A DNA stretch of 64,000 bases from UBA4312 sp002394635 (GTDB lineage: Bacteria; Bacillota_I; Bacilli_A; Erysipelotrichales; Erysipelotrichaceae), in NCBI GenBank assembly GCA_946539765.1, contig CAMNHO010000010.1:21498-85497 (forward strand), in the 5' to 3' direction. A program made the position numbers and the translations under genes. This document shows positions 42,529 through 50,700 of the stretch, piece after piece. The notes under the pieces were generated by a model, which worked only from the letters and a program-made list of their open reading frames with translations, did not search any database and had not been told where the DNA came from. The number at the start of each line of letters is the position of its first letter. Position 1 is the first letter of the stretch.

Positions 42529-43926
42529 TCATTTCTTTCCTGTCAACAAGGTAGAACCTTTCAAATCCAGCAACAAAGCTTCCTTTCGGTTCATAAACAG
42601 ATTGCTTGTATCGATCAGCTCTACGGTTTCATACCCCATATCCAATAGCTTTTTCCGGAATGCTTGCATATCGCCGTAGCGAGCCGGCGACATAATATCA
42701 TGGATCGCAAACGTTCCTCCTTTTTTCAGTACCCGCAACGTTTCCAATAACAGTTCCTGTTTGTTCTTACCGGCTATATTATGATAAACATAGTTGGAGG
42801 TCACCGCATCAAAGCTTTCATCTTCAAATGGAAGCGAAACCGCATTGCTGGATACAAAGGAGACATTGTCCACCTTTTCTGCTTGGGCATTCCTTTCACA
42901 CAGCTTTAAAGAAAAGGAGGCATATTCTTTTCCCCATCGGTCACAGCCTACCATCCTGGCATGTGGATTCTGGCGAGCACACGCAATGGTCAATGCCCCG
43001 CTGCCACAGCCGACATCCAATCCGATGCCACCTTCCGGTAAGCGGACATACTTTGCCGTTCCTTCCACAATCTGTTTGGAAAGCTTGCGCTTACCATCAT
43101 AGGAGAATTGATTGTATGCATAGGCACACCATGTACCGGCTGCCAGCATACCCACGGCACCCATGGCACTTACAGAGCCGATCATGCGGGTACTCTTTTT
43201 CTTTCGGGTACCCCCGTAAACAGCGGATAGTCCTAACACAGCGGCTCCGGTAAAAAAGCCGGCCACCATGCCTTTGGGAACCCAGTTCTTATAATCCGGT
43301 CGTTGCTTCAAAACCGGCAGGCTGGCTTGTTCCTGTTGTCGTATACACTCTGTGTATGCCAACGGGATCCGGGCTTCCAGCTCTTCATAATTGACGATCT
43401 TCCATCCGTTGGTTTCCAGAAATTCTCTATACTGTTCGGCGGTCCATTGGTGCTCAAACCGAACCCCGGCTATGGCCAGCAGACGATTCCAAAGACTGTC
43501 TTTATTATGCTCCACAAAATTCGGCGCAATCAGGATTCCTCCCGGTTTCAATACACTGTCGATCTCGGCTAATACCTTCTTTGGTTCCGGCACAATATGC
43601 AGCGCATTGGCAATCAATACCACATCGAAGCGATCTTCCTCATAAGGCAGATCCATCGCATCGGCCACTTCAAAGATCAGATTATCCGGAACCTCTCCTT
43701 TTTTTGCCTGCACGATCATATTTTCCGCATAGTCTGTGGCAATCATAGATTTTGCCGCGCAGGCTACACTTTTAGCTATTGTGCCTGGCCCTGTCGCAAT
43801 TTCCAATACATCCTTATCCCGGATCACTTCCGGAATTCGTTCCATCATCTTCCGATATGTTTTCCCGTCCGCTCTCATCGCAAGCGAATAAACAGGTGCA
43901 TAAAGATTCCATAGTTTCTTACTCAT
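42529..43926 (-). CDS. Two-headed SAM methyltransferase with central membrane hairpin
   Basis: 465 residues in three parts. Residues 1-215: methyltransferase 1, with VLEIATGPGTIAKSV, ATDYAENMIVQA and LKPGGILIAPNF. Residues about 220-275: two hydrophobic helices (GMVAGFFTGAAVLGLSAVYG and MIGSVSAMGAVGMLAAGTW). Residues 285-465: methyltransferase 2, with GLDVGCGSGALTIACA, FDAVTSNYVYHNI and LKKGGTFAIHDIM. Both SAM sites look intact. The tandem, membrane-tethered design suggests two methylations on one membrane-linked substrate. RBS CAGGAGGGACTAC. Single gene. Confidence 0.85.
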   Translation of the reverse strand: MSKKLWNLYAPVYSLAMRADGKTYRKMMERIPEVIRDKDVLEIATGPGTIAKSVACAAKSMIATDYAENMIVQAKKGEVPDNLIFEVADAMDLPYEEDRFDVVLIANALHIVPEPKKVLAEIDSVLKPGGILIAPNFVEHNKDSLWNRLLAIAGVRFEHQWTAEQYREFLETNGWKIVNYEELEARIPLAYTECIRQQEQASLPVLKQRPDYKNWVPKGMVAGFFTGAAVLGLSAVYGGTRKKKSTRMIGSVSAMGAVGMLAAGTWCAYAYNQFSYDGKRKLSKQIVEGTAKYVRLPEGGIGLDVGCGSGALTIACARQNPHARMVGCDRWGKEYASFSLKLCERNAQAEKVDNVSFVSSNAVSLPFEDESFDAVTSNYVYHNIAGKNKQELLLETLRVLKKGGTFAIHDIMSPARYGDMQAFRKKLLDMGYETVELIDTSNLFMNRKEALLLDLKGSTLLTGKK

Positions 43927-43985
43927 CGTAGTCCCTCCTGGTCTTATTGTACACCTATGAATTATCTACGACTAACTTTCATCTC

Positions 43986-44020
43986 AAAAAGGAACCCTGT
44001 ATAGAACAGGGCTACTTTTT
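43986..44020 (-). terminator. Terminator of the glutathione peroxidase gene
   Basis: AACCCTGT with ACAGGGCT stem overlapping the stop codon, followed by TTTTTGAG on the minus strand. Confidence 0.7.
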
Positions 44021-44665
44021 TCTCTTTTTGTAAAGAAGGATTCCACAAAGGCTCAATATGGCTGTCACACCTGCACAAAGAGCTGCTATTCCTTTTTTTG
44101 AGATCATCCGCTTTGGTGTTTCTTCCACTTGCTCGCTTTCTCCATCAATCAGACGGGCAATTGCGTTTTCCACTTCTTCCATCTTTATCGTCGGTTCAAA
44201 ACGGTCTACGATATTGCCTTCCTGGTCAATTAAGAATTTTGTGAAATTCCATTTGATATCCTCCGGTGTCTTCGTGGATTTACTGATAACCTGAAAAAAT
44301 TTAGATGAAATGCCTTTATTAATCGGTGCATTGGCCTTTAAATACGTATACAACGGTAATTCATCCGCTCCGTTCACATCGGCTTTTTTCATCTGTGCAA
44401 ATTGTGTCTTATAGTTCAGTGTACAAAATTGAGCAATCTCTTCATCCGATTCCGGTGCCTGGTTTCCAAACTGGTTACAAGGAATATCGATGATTTCCAA
44501 TCCCTTGTCATGGTATTTTTCATACAGCTCTTCCAGTTCTTTATATTGTGGTGTAAACCCGCATCGTGTGGCTGTATTGACGATCAACAAGACTTTTCCT
44601 TTTAACTCGGACAGTAAGAATACACTGCCATCCGCTCTTTCTATAGAGTAATCATAAATGCTCAT
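44012..44665 (-). CDS. Glutathione peroxidase-like thiol peroxidase with C-terminal membrane anchor
   Basis: 217 residues against the usual 160-180. Catalytic motifs: NTATRCGFTPQY (Cys35), IPCNQFGNQ (Gln) and IKWNFTKFLID (Trp-Asn). A Glu-rich linker and a hydrophobic helix (GIAALCAGVTAILSLCGILLYKKRKK) follow from residue 192. Bacterial enzymes of this group use thioredoxin. The tail anchor would hold the enzyme on the inner face of the membrane, perhaps against lipid peroxides. RBS GAAAGGAAATAAAC. Confidence 0.9.
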   Translation of the reverse strand: MSIYDYSIERADGSVFLLSELKGKVLLIVNTATRCGFTPQYKELEELYEKYHDKGLEIIDIPCNQFGNQAPESDEEIAQFCTLNYKTQFAQMKKADVNGADELPLYTYLKANAPINKGISSKFFQVISKSTKTPEDIKWNFTKFLIDQEGNIVDRFEPTIKMEEVENAIARLIDGESEQVEETPKRMISKKGIAALCAGVTAILSLCGILLYKKRKK

Positions 44666-44744
44666 AGTTTATTTCCTTTCGTATTCTCTTACTTTATACT
44701 ATACCATTGTTTTGAAAAAAATGATTCTTACAAAAAACAATCCT

Positions 44745-45030
44745 TTATACATATTCTTTTTCCGGTTTTTCATCCAACAGCTTTAAAGCCAGTTTCATCT
44801 GGGGACTCATCCATTTGTTCTTATGATAAACACAGACCGATGTATACATACGATCTTTTATCTCGGTATCCACCGCAATCAGTGCGCCGCTTCGCAATTC
44901 TTCCCGTATGGCAAAAATGGGAATATACGCAATCCCCAGATTATTCATCACACCTCGTTTGACCGCTTCGATGCTCTGCATACGCATATCCGGGTTCAAG
45001 ACGATGTCTTTGGACGCAAAATAATCAGCG
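44745..45030 (-). pseudogene. LysR-family regulator, C-terminal remnant
   Basis: About 95 residues match the end of a LysR effector-binding domain: DMRMQSIEAVKRGVMNNLGI, then AYIPIFAIREELRSGALIAV. The DNA-binding half is missing. The frame continues upstream to 45158 only because it runs antisense through the neighbouring acyl-CoA dehydrogenase remnant and its terminator. No start with a ribosome site is present. Confidence 0.75.
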
Positions 45031-45110
45031 ATGCCAAAATTACGGAAATCTATGAAGGGACCAGCGAAGTACAGCGCATGGTCATCTCTGCCCGAATGGG
45101 GATCAAATAA
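45024..45110 (+). pseudogene. Acyl-CoA dehydrogenase, C-terminal remnant
   Basis: The last 26 residues, DAKITEIYEGTSEVQRMV then ISARMGIK and a stop, are the hallmark C-terminus of short-chain acyl/butyryl-CoA dehydrogenases. Everything upstream is lost at a junction near 45024-45038, where the LysR remnant begins on the other strand. Its own terminator survives. Confidence 0.85.
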
Positions 45111-45146
45111 AAAATCAGACCAGATGATTTCTGGTCCGATTTTTTT
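45109..45146 (+). terminator. Surviving terminator of the lost dehydrogenase
   Basis: AAATCAGACCAG with CTGGTCCGATTT, then T's, immediately after the remnant stop. It now also serves the traX paralog opposite. Confidence 0.75.
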
Positions 45147-45903
45147 ACAAGAAGACATCGATGGCCATCAATATCCATAGATGGATCGGATAGAATGCAT
45201 AGAAGAAGCCTTTTCGTTTTTTACCTTCCTGTCCGTTATACAAAAACAGAAAAGGGATCACCAAAAATGTCATCCAGTCCGAATTCATGCAAAACATGTC
45301 AAATCCCTGAGATATAGATTCTGCTCCACCATATAGAGTAAAGAACAATAAAAAACTATAGAGCAGTACCGCAATTGACTGCTTGGTAAGGTTGCCATGA
45401 AAGAAATAAGAAAACAGCACAAACGGAATCAACTGTAACCCTCCTTCCAAAGCCAGATAATAATCAAAAGGCAATGGAATAAAGAGAACGGTGCTTAGTA
45501 ACAAGCCCAATACAGTCAGTCCCCATGCCAGGATCAGATACTTCACCTTCTGACCACCAACATGATTCTTGGCATTTTCAAACAACCAGATGATCGTAAA
45601 GGATACCGCTAATGTCATAAAGATGTTATCTACTATTCCTTTTTGTTGAAATAGCATAAAGGAAAGGATGTTCCCACCCTGCATACAAACAGCGGCCACC
45701 CATAAACGGATCATGTATTTCTTTTTCGATTGTGTATGAAAGAATCCATCCACCATCAGCCACGCAAATAACGGAGCCACAAACCGTGTCAGTAAATGTA
45801 TAATGGTTGGAAATACCGTATAAAAACGTAAATATGCATTGTCGAAGACCATAGCGATGGCTGCCAGGATCTTCAGCTGCATTCGGTTCAGACCTTGATT
45901 CAT
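45145..45903 (-). CDS. TraX-family membrane protein, second copy
   Basis: 252 residues, about eight helices. Same framework as 16997-17713: NQGLNRMQLKILAAIAMVFD at the start and FFYAFYPIHLWILMAIDVF at the end. The two are only distantly alike, so the duplication is old or they were acquired separately. Good ribosome site AGAAGGAGGAACGTTC. It overlaps the small upstream gene by 4 bp. Substrate unknown. Confidence 0.85.
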   Translation of the reverse strand: MNQGLNRMQLKILAAIAMVFDNAYLRFYTVFPTIIHLLTRFVAPLFAWLMVDGFFHTQSKKKYMIRLWVAAVCMQGGNILSFMLFQQKGIVDNIFMTLAVSFTIIWLFENAKNHVGGQKVKYLILAWGLTVLGLLLSTVLFIPLPFDYYLALEGGLQLIPFVLFSYFFHGNLTKQSIAVLLYSFLLFFTLYGGAESISQGFDMFCMNSDWMTFLVIPFLFLYNGQEGKKRKGFFYAFYPIHLWILMAIDVFL

Positions 45904-46304
45904 GAACGTTCCTCCTTCTGTTCGATCGTTCCGTCAAAGCGAAGATAGTAGGTAATGGGATCCTGTTCACTGGCAGTTGCCGTGATCTTCACTCCCTCTT
46001 TGGTCCAAACGATAAAAAAGTTATCTTCTTCGGCAGAAGTTCCATCGTTATAAAGTTCAATGGAATGTTGTGAAATCCTCTCTGTTTTCTTATACAGATC
46101 CAAACGACAATGAACCGGGCCAAATGGCCATTCCGGTTCGCCGATCATGTAAATTGTCAATTGATATGGTTCACCCTCCTTATCAGCCGTAAGGATCTCC
46201 GTTTTCTCAAAATACACATGATACGCAAAGGATCCAATCCATATAAGGATACCGAGGATCGGAATCAGTACGATCAATACAAGTCTTTTCATCCATGATT
46301 TCAT
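45900..46304 (-). CDS. Small membrane-anchored protein, 134 aa
   Basis: One N-terminal helix (LVLIVLIPILGILIWIGSFAY) and an extracytoplasmic beta-rich domain ending KITATASEQDPITYYLRFDG. No family recognised. RBS AGAAGGAGAATGGG. Translationally coupled (4-bp overlap) to the traX paralog, so it may assist that enzyme outside the membrane. Confidence 0.65.
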   Translation of the reverse strand: MKSWMKRLVLIVLIPILGILIWIGSFAYHVYFEKTEILTADKEGEPYQLTIYMIGEPEWPFGPVHCRLDLYKKTERISQHSIELYNDGTSAEEDNFFIVWTKEGVKITATASEQDPITYYLRFDGTIEQKEERS

Positions 46305-46440
46305 CCCATTCTCCTTCTATCCCTTTAACAAACTTCTTCATATATAACATGTATCAAGAGAAGAGATAATAAAACCAGCTGAAATATATTCAAAATCATT
46401 CTAATTCTATCTGATTTGGGTATATTTCTTTTTCTGTATA

Positions 46441-46470
46441 AAAAAGCTGTACAAACAATTTGTACAGCTC
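46441..46470 (-). terminator. Terminator of the TMEM175-like gene
   Basis: Minus strand AGCTGTACA, loop, TGTACAGCT, then TTTTTTATAC. Confidence 0.8.
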
Positions 46471-46496
46471 ATTGCTATATTTTTTTGGTGTAAAAC

Positions 46497-47102
46497 CTAT
46501 CCTATTTCCTCATTCTCTATTACATCGCTCCAGTCTAAGTGCATGAGCTGGATGCTGATCATCAAAAAGGCAGCAGCCAATATGACACTGAGCATCATAG
46601 CTCGGGGATATACTGTCAGAGCAAGTGTAAATCCGATCATCTTGATCCCGACATCAATCCATAACAAGTTTCTGCGTTTTTTCATGATCTCTGCCGGTAT
46701 TTGGTGTGTATTGTTACAAGATTCCAGGACGTGGCTTAAGCCGATATTGGCTACTGTCACAAACATGACGAATACACCATAAAAGCCCTGTGCAATCTTG
46801 TTATCGAAATTCCGGCTGACCAGATCGGTGGCATAAGGGATCACCGAACAAAAAAACAGCAGCAATAACGTGACCCATAAGGTCCGTGCATTGATCCGAT
46901 CGATATTTTCCCATTCGTTATGGATATTGACCCACATGGATCCCAGCCAGAAAAACGAAAGGGTGTATGAAAAAAAGCTGTAACGAAGGTCCCACAGTGC
47001 CGATAAGGAAAGAACTGTCGGTTTTTCCAGCTCTAATACGAGAATTGTCATAATAATAGCTAATACGGCATCGGTAAAAGCTGCCACTCTGTCTTTTTTC
47101 AT
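46497..47102 (-). CDS. TMEM175-family (DUF1211) potassium channel-like protein
   Basis: 201 residues with six helices, as in bacterial TMEM175 proteins. The signature RVAAFTDAVLAIIMTILVLEL matches the family's conserved R-x3-F-[ST]-D motif at the pore helix. These form potassium-leak channels in bacteria. RBS CGGAGGAGATTAAA; single gene. Confidence 0.9.
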   Translation of the reverse strand: MKKDRVAAFTDAVLAIIMTILVLELEKPTVLSLSALWDLRYSFFSYTLSFFWLGSMWVNIHNEWENIDRINARTLWVTLLLLFFCSVIPYATDLVSRNFDNKIAQGFYGVFVMFVTVANIGLSHVLESCNNTHQIPAEIMKKRRNLLWIDVGIKMIGFTLALTVYPRAMMLSVILAAAFLMISIQLMHLDWSDVIENEEIG

Positions 47103-47177
47103 TTTAATCTCCTCCGTTTCTTCTTTCTATTTTACAACATCTTTCATCTCTTCAACCCATAAATGACAAAAGACATA

Positions 47178-47208
47178 AAACATCTCAGATCCTTTATCTG
47201 AGATGTTT
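47178..47208 (-). terminator. Terminator of the adenylation operon
   Basis: AAACATCTCAGA with TCTGAGATGTTT, 7-base loop, right after the GNAT stop. Confidence 0.85.
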
Positions 47209-47216
47209 CGTTAGTT

Positions 47217-47684
47217 TTATAGTTTCATATAATCTTCCAGATCCGTAAAACCAATCTGGTTATAAAGCTTCTTTGCGACCTTTGAACTTTCCAGATAGAT
47301 TTTCTCTGTTCCCTTTTTTCTGGCATCTTCTATCAAATATTCGATAATCTTGCGCCCGATGCCATGGGTCCGTACCTTGGGCAACGTATAGATATTCATC
47401 AGATAGCCGTTGGTTCCGGACGGATTATCTGGCGAAGGTAATTCTTTTTGATAACAGATGCCGCCACAGCCGATAATTTCATGGGAATCTTGATCCCGGG
47501 CAAAACAAGCGATGTGGCTTCCATCAGCAAGGTGTTTTTTATAGTAAGCTTCGTTCTGCTTTTCAAGCAATGAGAGATCGGCATCCCGTTCCATAGAAAA
47601 CACTTCCCGTAAAACCTGCATGCGCCATTCCACCAATAAGGGTAAATCTTCAAGACCGGCCTCGACAATTTCAATCTTTGTCAT
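47217..47684 (-). CDS. GNAT-family N-acetyltransferase
   Basis: 155 residues. Acetyl-CoA loop VRTHGIGRKIIEYLIEDARKKG (R-x2-G-x-G-x2 type), preceded by YLMNIYTLP and followed by SSKVAKKLYNQIGF. It shares 4 bp with the adenylation gene and so is its downstream operon partner. It may acetylate the activated product or its amine; the substrate is unknown. Confidence 0.9.
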   Translation of the reverse strand: MTKIEIVEAGLEDLPLLVEWRMQVLREVFSMERDADLSLLEKQNEAYYKKHLADGSHIACFARDQDSHEIIGCGGICYQKELPSPDNPSGTNGYLMNIYTLPKVRTHGIGRKIIEYLIEDARKKGTEKIYLESSKVAKKLYNQIGFTDLEDYMKL

Positions 47685-49150
47685 CTGGCCTCCTTCATCA
47701 CCACGGGCATCTTATCTATATCCGGCTTTCCGTTACTGTTGATAGGGATTTCCGGCATCTTTACAATATACTCCGGAATCATGAATTCGGTCAGATTCTC
47801 AGCGAGTTCCCTTCGGATATCAGAAACCTTGATATCGTTATCGGATACCACTATATACGCCGTCATGTACGATAAACCTTCTTCATCTTTAAACGAACGT
47901 ACGACCGCCTGTTGGACACCGGTGCATTGATGCAGCCTGGATTCAACCTCCATCACTTCGACCCGTTTACCATAGATCATGACCTGTGTATCCTTTCGAT
48001 GCAAAAAGGCAATGTCTCCGGAAGGAAGGATGTAGCCAAGGTCGCCACTGTGATACATGGTGCTTCCGTCAGCCAGTGTTTCAAAGGCTTTGTTCTCTTC
48101 GGCATGATCTCCGATATAGCCTTTGGATACGCCATTTCCATAGATGCAGATTTCTCCGACTGTCCCTTGTTTTACTTCATTTCCATGATGATCTAATATT
48201 TTGATCTCCGCACCGTAGACTGGTTTACCGATTGGATACGTTCCATCCTCTAAAACCTGTCCCTCATTACAGCGATAGTAGGAGGCACAAACCGTGGTTT
48301 CGGATGGGCCATACGTATTGTATACCTCTGCCTGATCCAGCAAACGATCGACATAGTGACCACGCAGCACATCGCCACCGCTGATCAACAGGCGCAATGA
48401 AGAAGGAATCGAGAACAGCTGGTTCATTTCCGCCAACAAATAAGGAAATCCTGATAACATGGTAACCTTGTGACGATATACAAAATCCATCAATGTGGTG
48501 ATATCCTTCTTATCTTCTTCGGATGGAATTGCCAAGGAAGCACCGTTTAATAAGCTGGTGAAGACCTCCTCTACAAAGATGTCAAAGGAGCATACGGAAT
48601 ACTGTAACATCCGATCTTTTGTTCCCGGATGAAACTCATGTGCAAAAGCGCGCACGTAATGACAAACATTCGCATTTGTCACGCAGACGCCTTTGGGCCG
48701 TCCGGTCGTTCCGGATGTATAGAGAATATAGGCCAGATCCTGTGGTTTTCTTTCAGGCTGGTCGGTGTGACTGACCCTTCCATTCAGGGCACAGTCCGTA
48801 AATATCAGTTGATAGGAATCCAGCTTACTGGCAAACAGGCTTTCTGTCAGGACGACATCCACATTTCCTTCTTCCATCATATAATGCATTCGTCCCCGGG
48901 GAATATCCGGTTCAGCCGGGACATACAAAGCTCCTCTTTTTAATGCCGCAAAAATGGAGGCGATCATTTCAGCCCGATGACGCATTACGATCCCGACGGC
49001 TTTGGTGTCTGCAGGCAAGTAATCCGCTATCGTATCCACCATGTCCGATAACTGTGCAAAGGTCAATGTTCTTTTGTTCTCTACGATAGCTGGTAAGTTT
49101 CTATATTGTTCGACGGCTTGTTGAAAAAGTCCGTATACTGTATTTTCCAT
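47681..49150 (-). CDS. Stand-alone amino-acid adenylation enzyme (NRPS A-domain type)
   Basis: 489 residues from MENTVYGLFQQAVEQ (49150, RBS GAAGGAGGAAACACC). All core motifs are visible: LYTSGTTGRPKG (A3), CSFDIFVEEVF (A4), VYNTYGPSETTV (A5), YHSGDLG (A7) and INSNGKPDID (A10 Lys). It activates a carboxylic acid or amino acid as an adenylate. There is no peptidyl-carrier or condensation domain here or in neighbouring genes. Alternatives are a DltA-like ligase or a single-step amide synthase working with the GNAT. Confidence 0.9.
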   Translation of the reverse strand: MENTVYGLFQQAVEQYRNLPAIVENKRTLTFAQLSDMVDTIADYLPADTKAVGIVMRHRAEMIASIFAALKRGALYVPAEPDIPRGRMHYMMEEGNVDVVLTESLFASKLDSYQLIFTDCALNGRVSHTDQPERKPQDLAYILYTSGTTGRPKGVCVTNANVCHYVRAFAHEFHPGTKDRMLQYSVCSFDIFVEEVFTSLLNGASLAIPSEEDKKDITTLMDFVYRHKVTMLSGFPYLLAEMNQLFSIPSSLRLLISGGDVLRGHYVDRLLDQAEVYNTYGPSETTVCASYYRCNEGQVLEDGTYPIGKPVYGAEIKILDHHGNEVKQGTVGEICIYGNGVSKGYIGDHAEENKAFETLADGSTMYHSGDLGYILPSGDIAFLHRKDTQVMIYGKRVEVMEVESRLHQCTGVQQAVVRSFKDEEGLSYMTAYIVVSDNDIKVSDIRRELAENLTEFMIPEYIVKMPEIPINSNGKPDIDKMPVVMKEAR

Positions 49151-49163
49151 GGTGTTTCCTCCT

Positions 49164-49844
49164 TCAGACTTCGAGTAGTGCTGCAATGCCCTTGGCACTG
49201 CGAACCGCTGGTTGTTGGAAATGATTGCCTTTGTTCAATTCCCATTCCACATTCATTCCTTGTTGTTGTAAATGCTCTGCTATTTCCTCCGTATTGGTTT
49301 GTACGGTACTTAATATCGGATTTCTTGTTCGCGCTTCTTTATCCCCCAAAGATAGATAAACTTTCTTTGGCTTTCTTTTCATGGTATGGGTAAATACATA
49401 GTCTTTGAATCCAGGAAACCATAGAGAACCGGACATGGTGGCAACTCTGTCGAACACATCGGTTTGATACATCGCATAGAGGGCAAACAAACCAGCCAGT
49501 GAATAGCCGGCTATTCCGGTATAAGCCGGTGTTCCTTGCACCTTGTCCAGCGCTTCCGGAAGGATGCGGGAAACAAGCAGATCCAGATAAGCAAGAGCAC
49601 CTCCGGTACACGGGGCATCCCCTTTCATAATCGGTTCGCAATACCATGGGGACATATCATGATCCCACTGCAGATTTCCGATACTTAACAGATTGAAATC
49701 CTCCGTATGGAAACGAAGCAGTTCCAGGACCACAGTCTTCGCATCACCGGAGAAGTTGTTCAGGACGATCAAGGGTCGATCTTCCTGCTGGCTCAGATAG
49801 AAAGTGATCTCCTTTCCACCTGATTCATATCGTTCTATATTCAT
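49164..49844 (-). CDS. Esterase of the Fes/IroE-like (D) family
   Basis: 226 residues. Nucleophile elbow GIAGYSLAGLFALYAMYQTD and DRVATMSGSLWFPGF are typical of the enterochelin-esterase-like family; the catalytic His lies in WELNKGNHFQQP. No signal peptide, so cytoplasmic. It begins the operon esterase - adenylation enzyme - GNAT. Related enzymes cut ester siderophores, but a general thioesterase role is equally possible. RBS AAAAGGAGCTAATATCT; site H drives it. Confidence 0.85.
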   Translation of the reverse strand: MNIERYESGGKEITFYLSQQEDRPLIVLNNFSGDAKTVVLELLRFHTEDFNLLSIGNLQWDHDMSPWYCEPIMKGDAPCTGGALAYLDLLVSRILPEALDKVQGTPAYTGIAGYSLAGLFALYAMYQTDVFDRVATMSGSLWFPGFKDYVFTHTMKRKPKKVYLSLGDKEARTRNPILSTVQTNTEEIAEHLQQQGMNVEWELNKGNHFQQPAVRSAKGIAALLEV

Positions 49845-49877
49845 AGATATTAGCTCCTTTTGATTATATTATTTTAT

Positions 49878-49937
49878 AAAGTACAGAATATATTATTTGA
49901 ATCCTACCTAAAACCAACTTTTCTGTACCCAAAAACG
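49878..49937 (-). promoter_or_regulatory. Site H: GGG direct-repeat promoter of the esterase operon
   Basis: Minus strand TTTTTGGGTA (core 49930-49928) and TTTTAGGTA (core 49909-49907), 21 bp apart. TACTTT (49883-49878) begins 26 bases after the proximal core. Confidence 0.6.
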
Positions 49938-50100
49938 ATAGAATAAAAAGATCACTGCATCAACAGTAATCCTTCTATCTCTTATTCCAATGTTGTTTCC
50001 TTCATGATCCATGCGGACATCCAGATGGAATGCCTTCTGATAAAACAATCGTGCGCTGTCACTATCCTTGGCAACCATCCATGCATTTTTCTGTTTGTTC

Positions 50101-50514
50101 CTATCTTCCTTTGCGCTTCTTCTTTTTCTTCTGTTGTTTTATTTGATACTTTTTTTCTTTTTCCAGCGCTTTCCTTTCTCTGTCCTTCTGTGATCTTTCT
50201 TGTTTGTTCTGCTCCTGCTGTCTTTGCAATGCCTGCTGAGATTTTGTTCCGATTTTGGTGCGCATCTGCTTTTTCACTGCTCTTTGTCTTCGTTTCGGAT
50301 TCTTCACAGCCGGTCGAATGTTTGCTTCAACCGGAGAACTAAAGGACAATTCCTGATAATGATACAGAATATAGTTCCATATTTGACGATCGCTTGGTTC
50401 TGTTGCGAATATTATTCGGCTGACAGATACCTTCCCTTGATCCACCTGTTCAAAAACACAGATCCAGAATGGTTTTTCAAAATATACCGTCAATGTTCCG
50501 CTGATCTTGTTCAT
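50101..50514 (-). CDS. yjdF: YjdF-family protein (DUF2992)
   Basis: 137 residues from MNKISGTLTVYFEKPFWICV (50514, RBS GAAGGAGGACCCGTT). The N-terminal 70 residues are the DUF2992 core (IIFATEPSDRQIWNYILYH). The tail is a long, very basic Lys/Arg/Gln coiled stretch (ERKALEKEKKYQIKQQKKKK) of the kind seen in this family, perhaps binding nucleic acid. The gene is preceded by a yjdF-type riboswitch that responds to azaaromatic compounds, so a role in handling such toxins is inferred. Confidence 0.88.
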   Translation of the reverse strand: MNKISGTLTVYFEKPFWICVFEQVDQGKVSVSRIIFATEPSDRQIWNYILYHYQELSFSSPVEANIRPAVKNPKRRQRAVKKQMRTKIGTKSQQALQRQQEQNKQERSQKDRERKALEKEKKYQIKQQKKKKKRKGR

Positions 50515-50520
50515 AACGGG

Positions 50521-50650
50521 TCCTCCTTCGCTTATGTTATGAACAAAGAACGGACAACCCAAGGAGGGAGGGTTACTTATCCTGTCATACAGGACGGCCG
50601 GGCTACCTACCGGCGCTAATGCATAAAACAACATGCACGTTGCGTTTTTA
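50521..50650 (-). ncRNA. yjdF riboswitch
   Basis: Minus strand leader of yjdF with nested stems: GCCGG/CCGGC around TAGGTAGC, CCTGT/ACAGG, and AACCC/GGGTT around TCCCTCCTT. The conserved-looking GTAGCC and TAACCCTCCCTCC blocks and the position directly before a DUF2992 gene identify it. The CCTCC run could pair with the gene's AGGAGG and so control translation. Confidence 0.75.
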
Positions 50651-50700
50651 TCTTTGTACAATGAATGTTACTTCATAGATTGTCATCCTGTCAATTCTTA

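Noticed and set aside
44823..45110. 95-residue plus-strand frame ending in an acyl-CoA dehydrogenase C-terminus
   Set aside because: Only the last 26 residues are homologous; the earlier part is antisense to the LysR remnant. Treated as a pseudogene fragment.
44745..45158. LysR fragment as a complete 137-residue gene
   Set aside because: The first 40 codons are antisense to the dehydrogenase remnant and its terminator; no start signal.
46418..46424. Single TTTGGGTAT copy
   Set aside because: No partner 21 bp away, no -10 at the standard distance, and it points away from the neighbouring genes.
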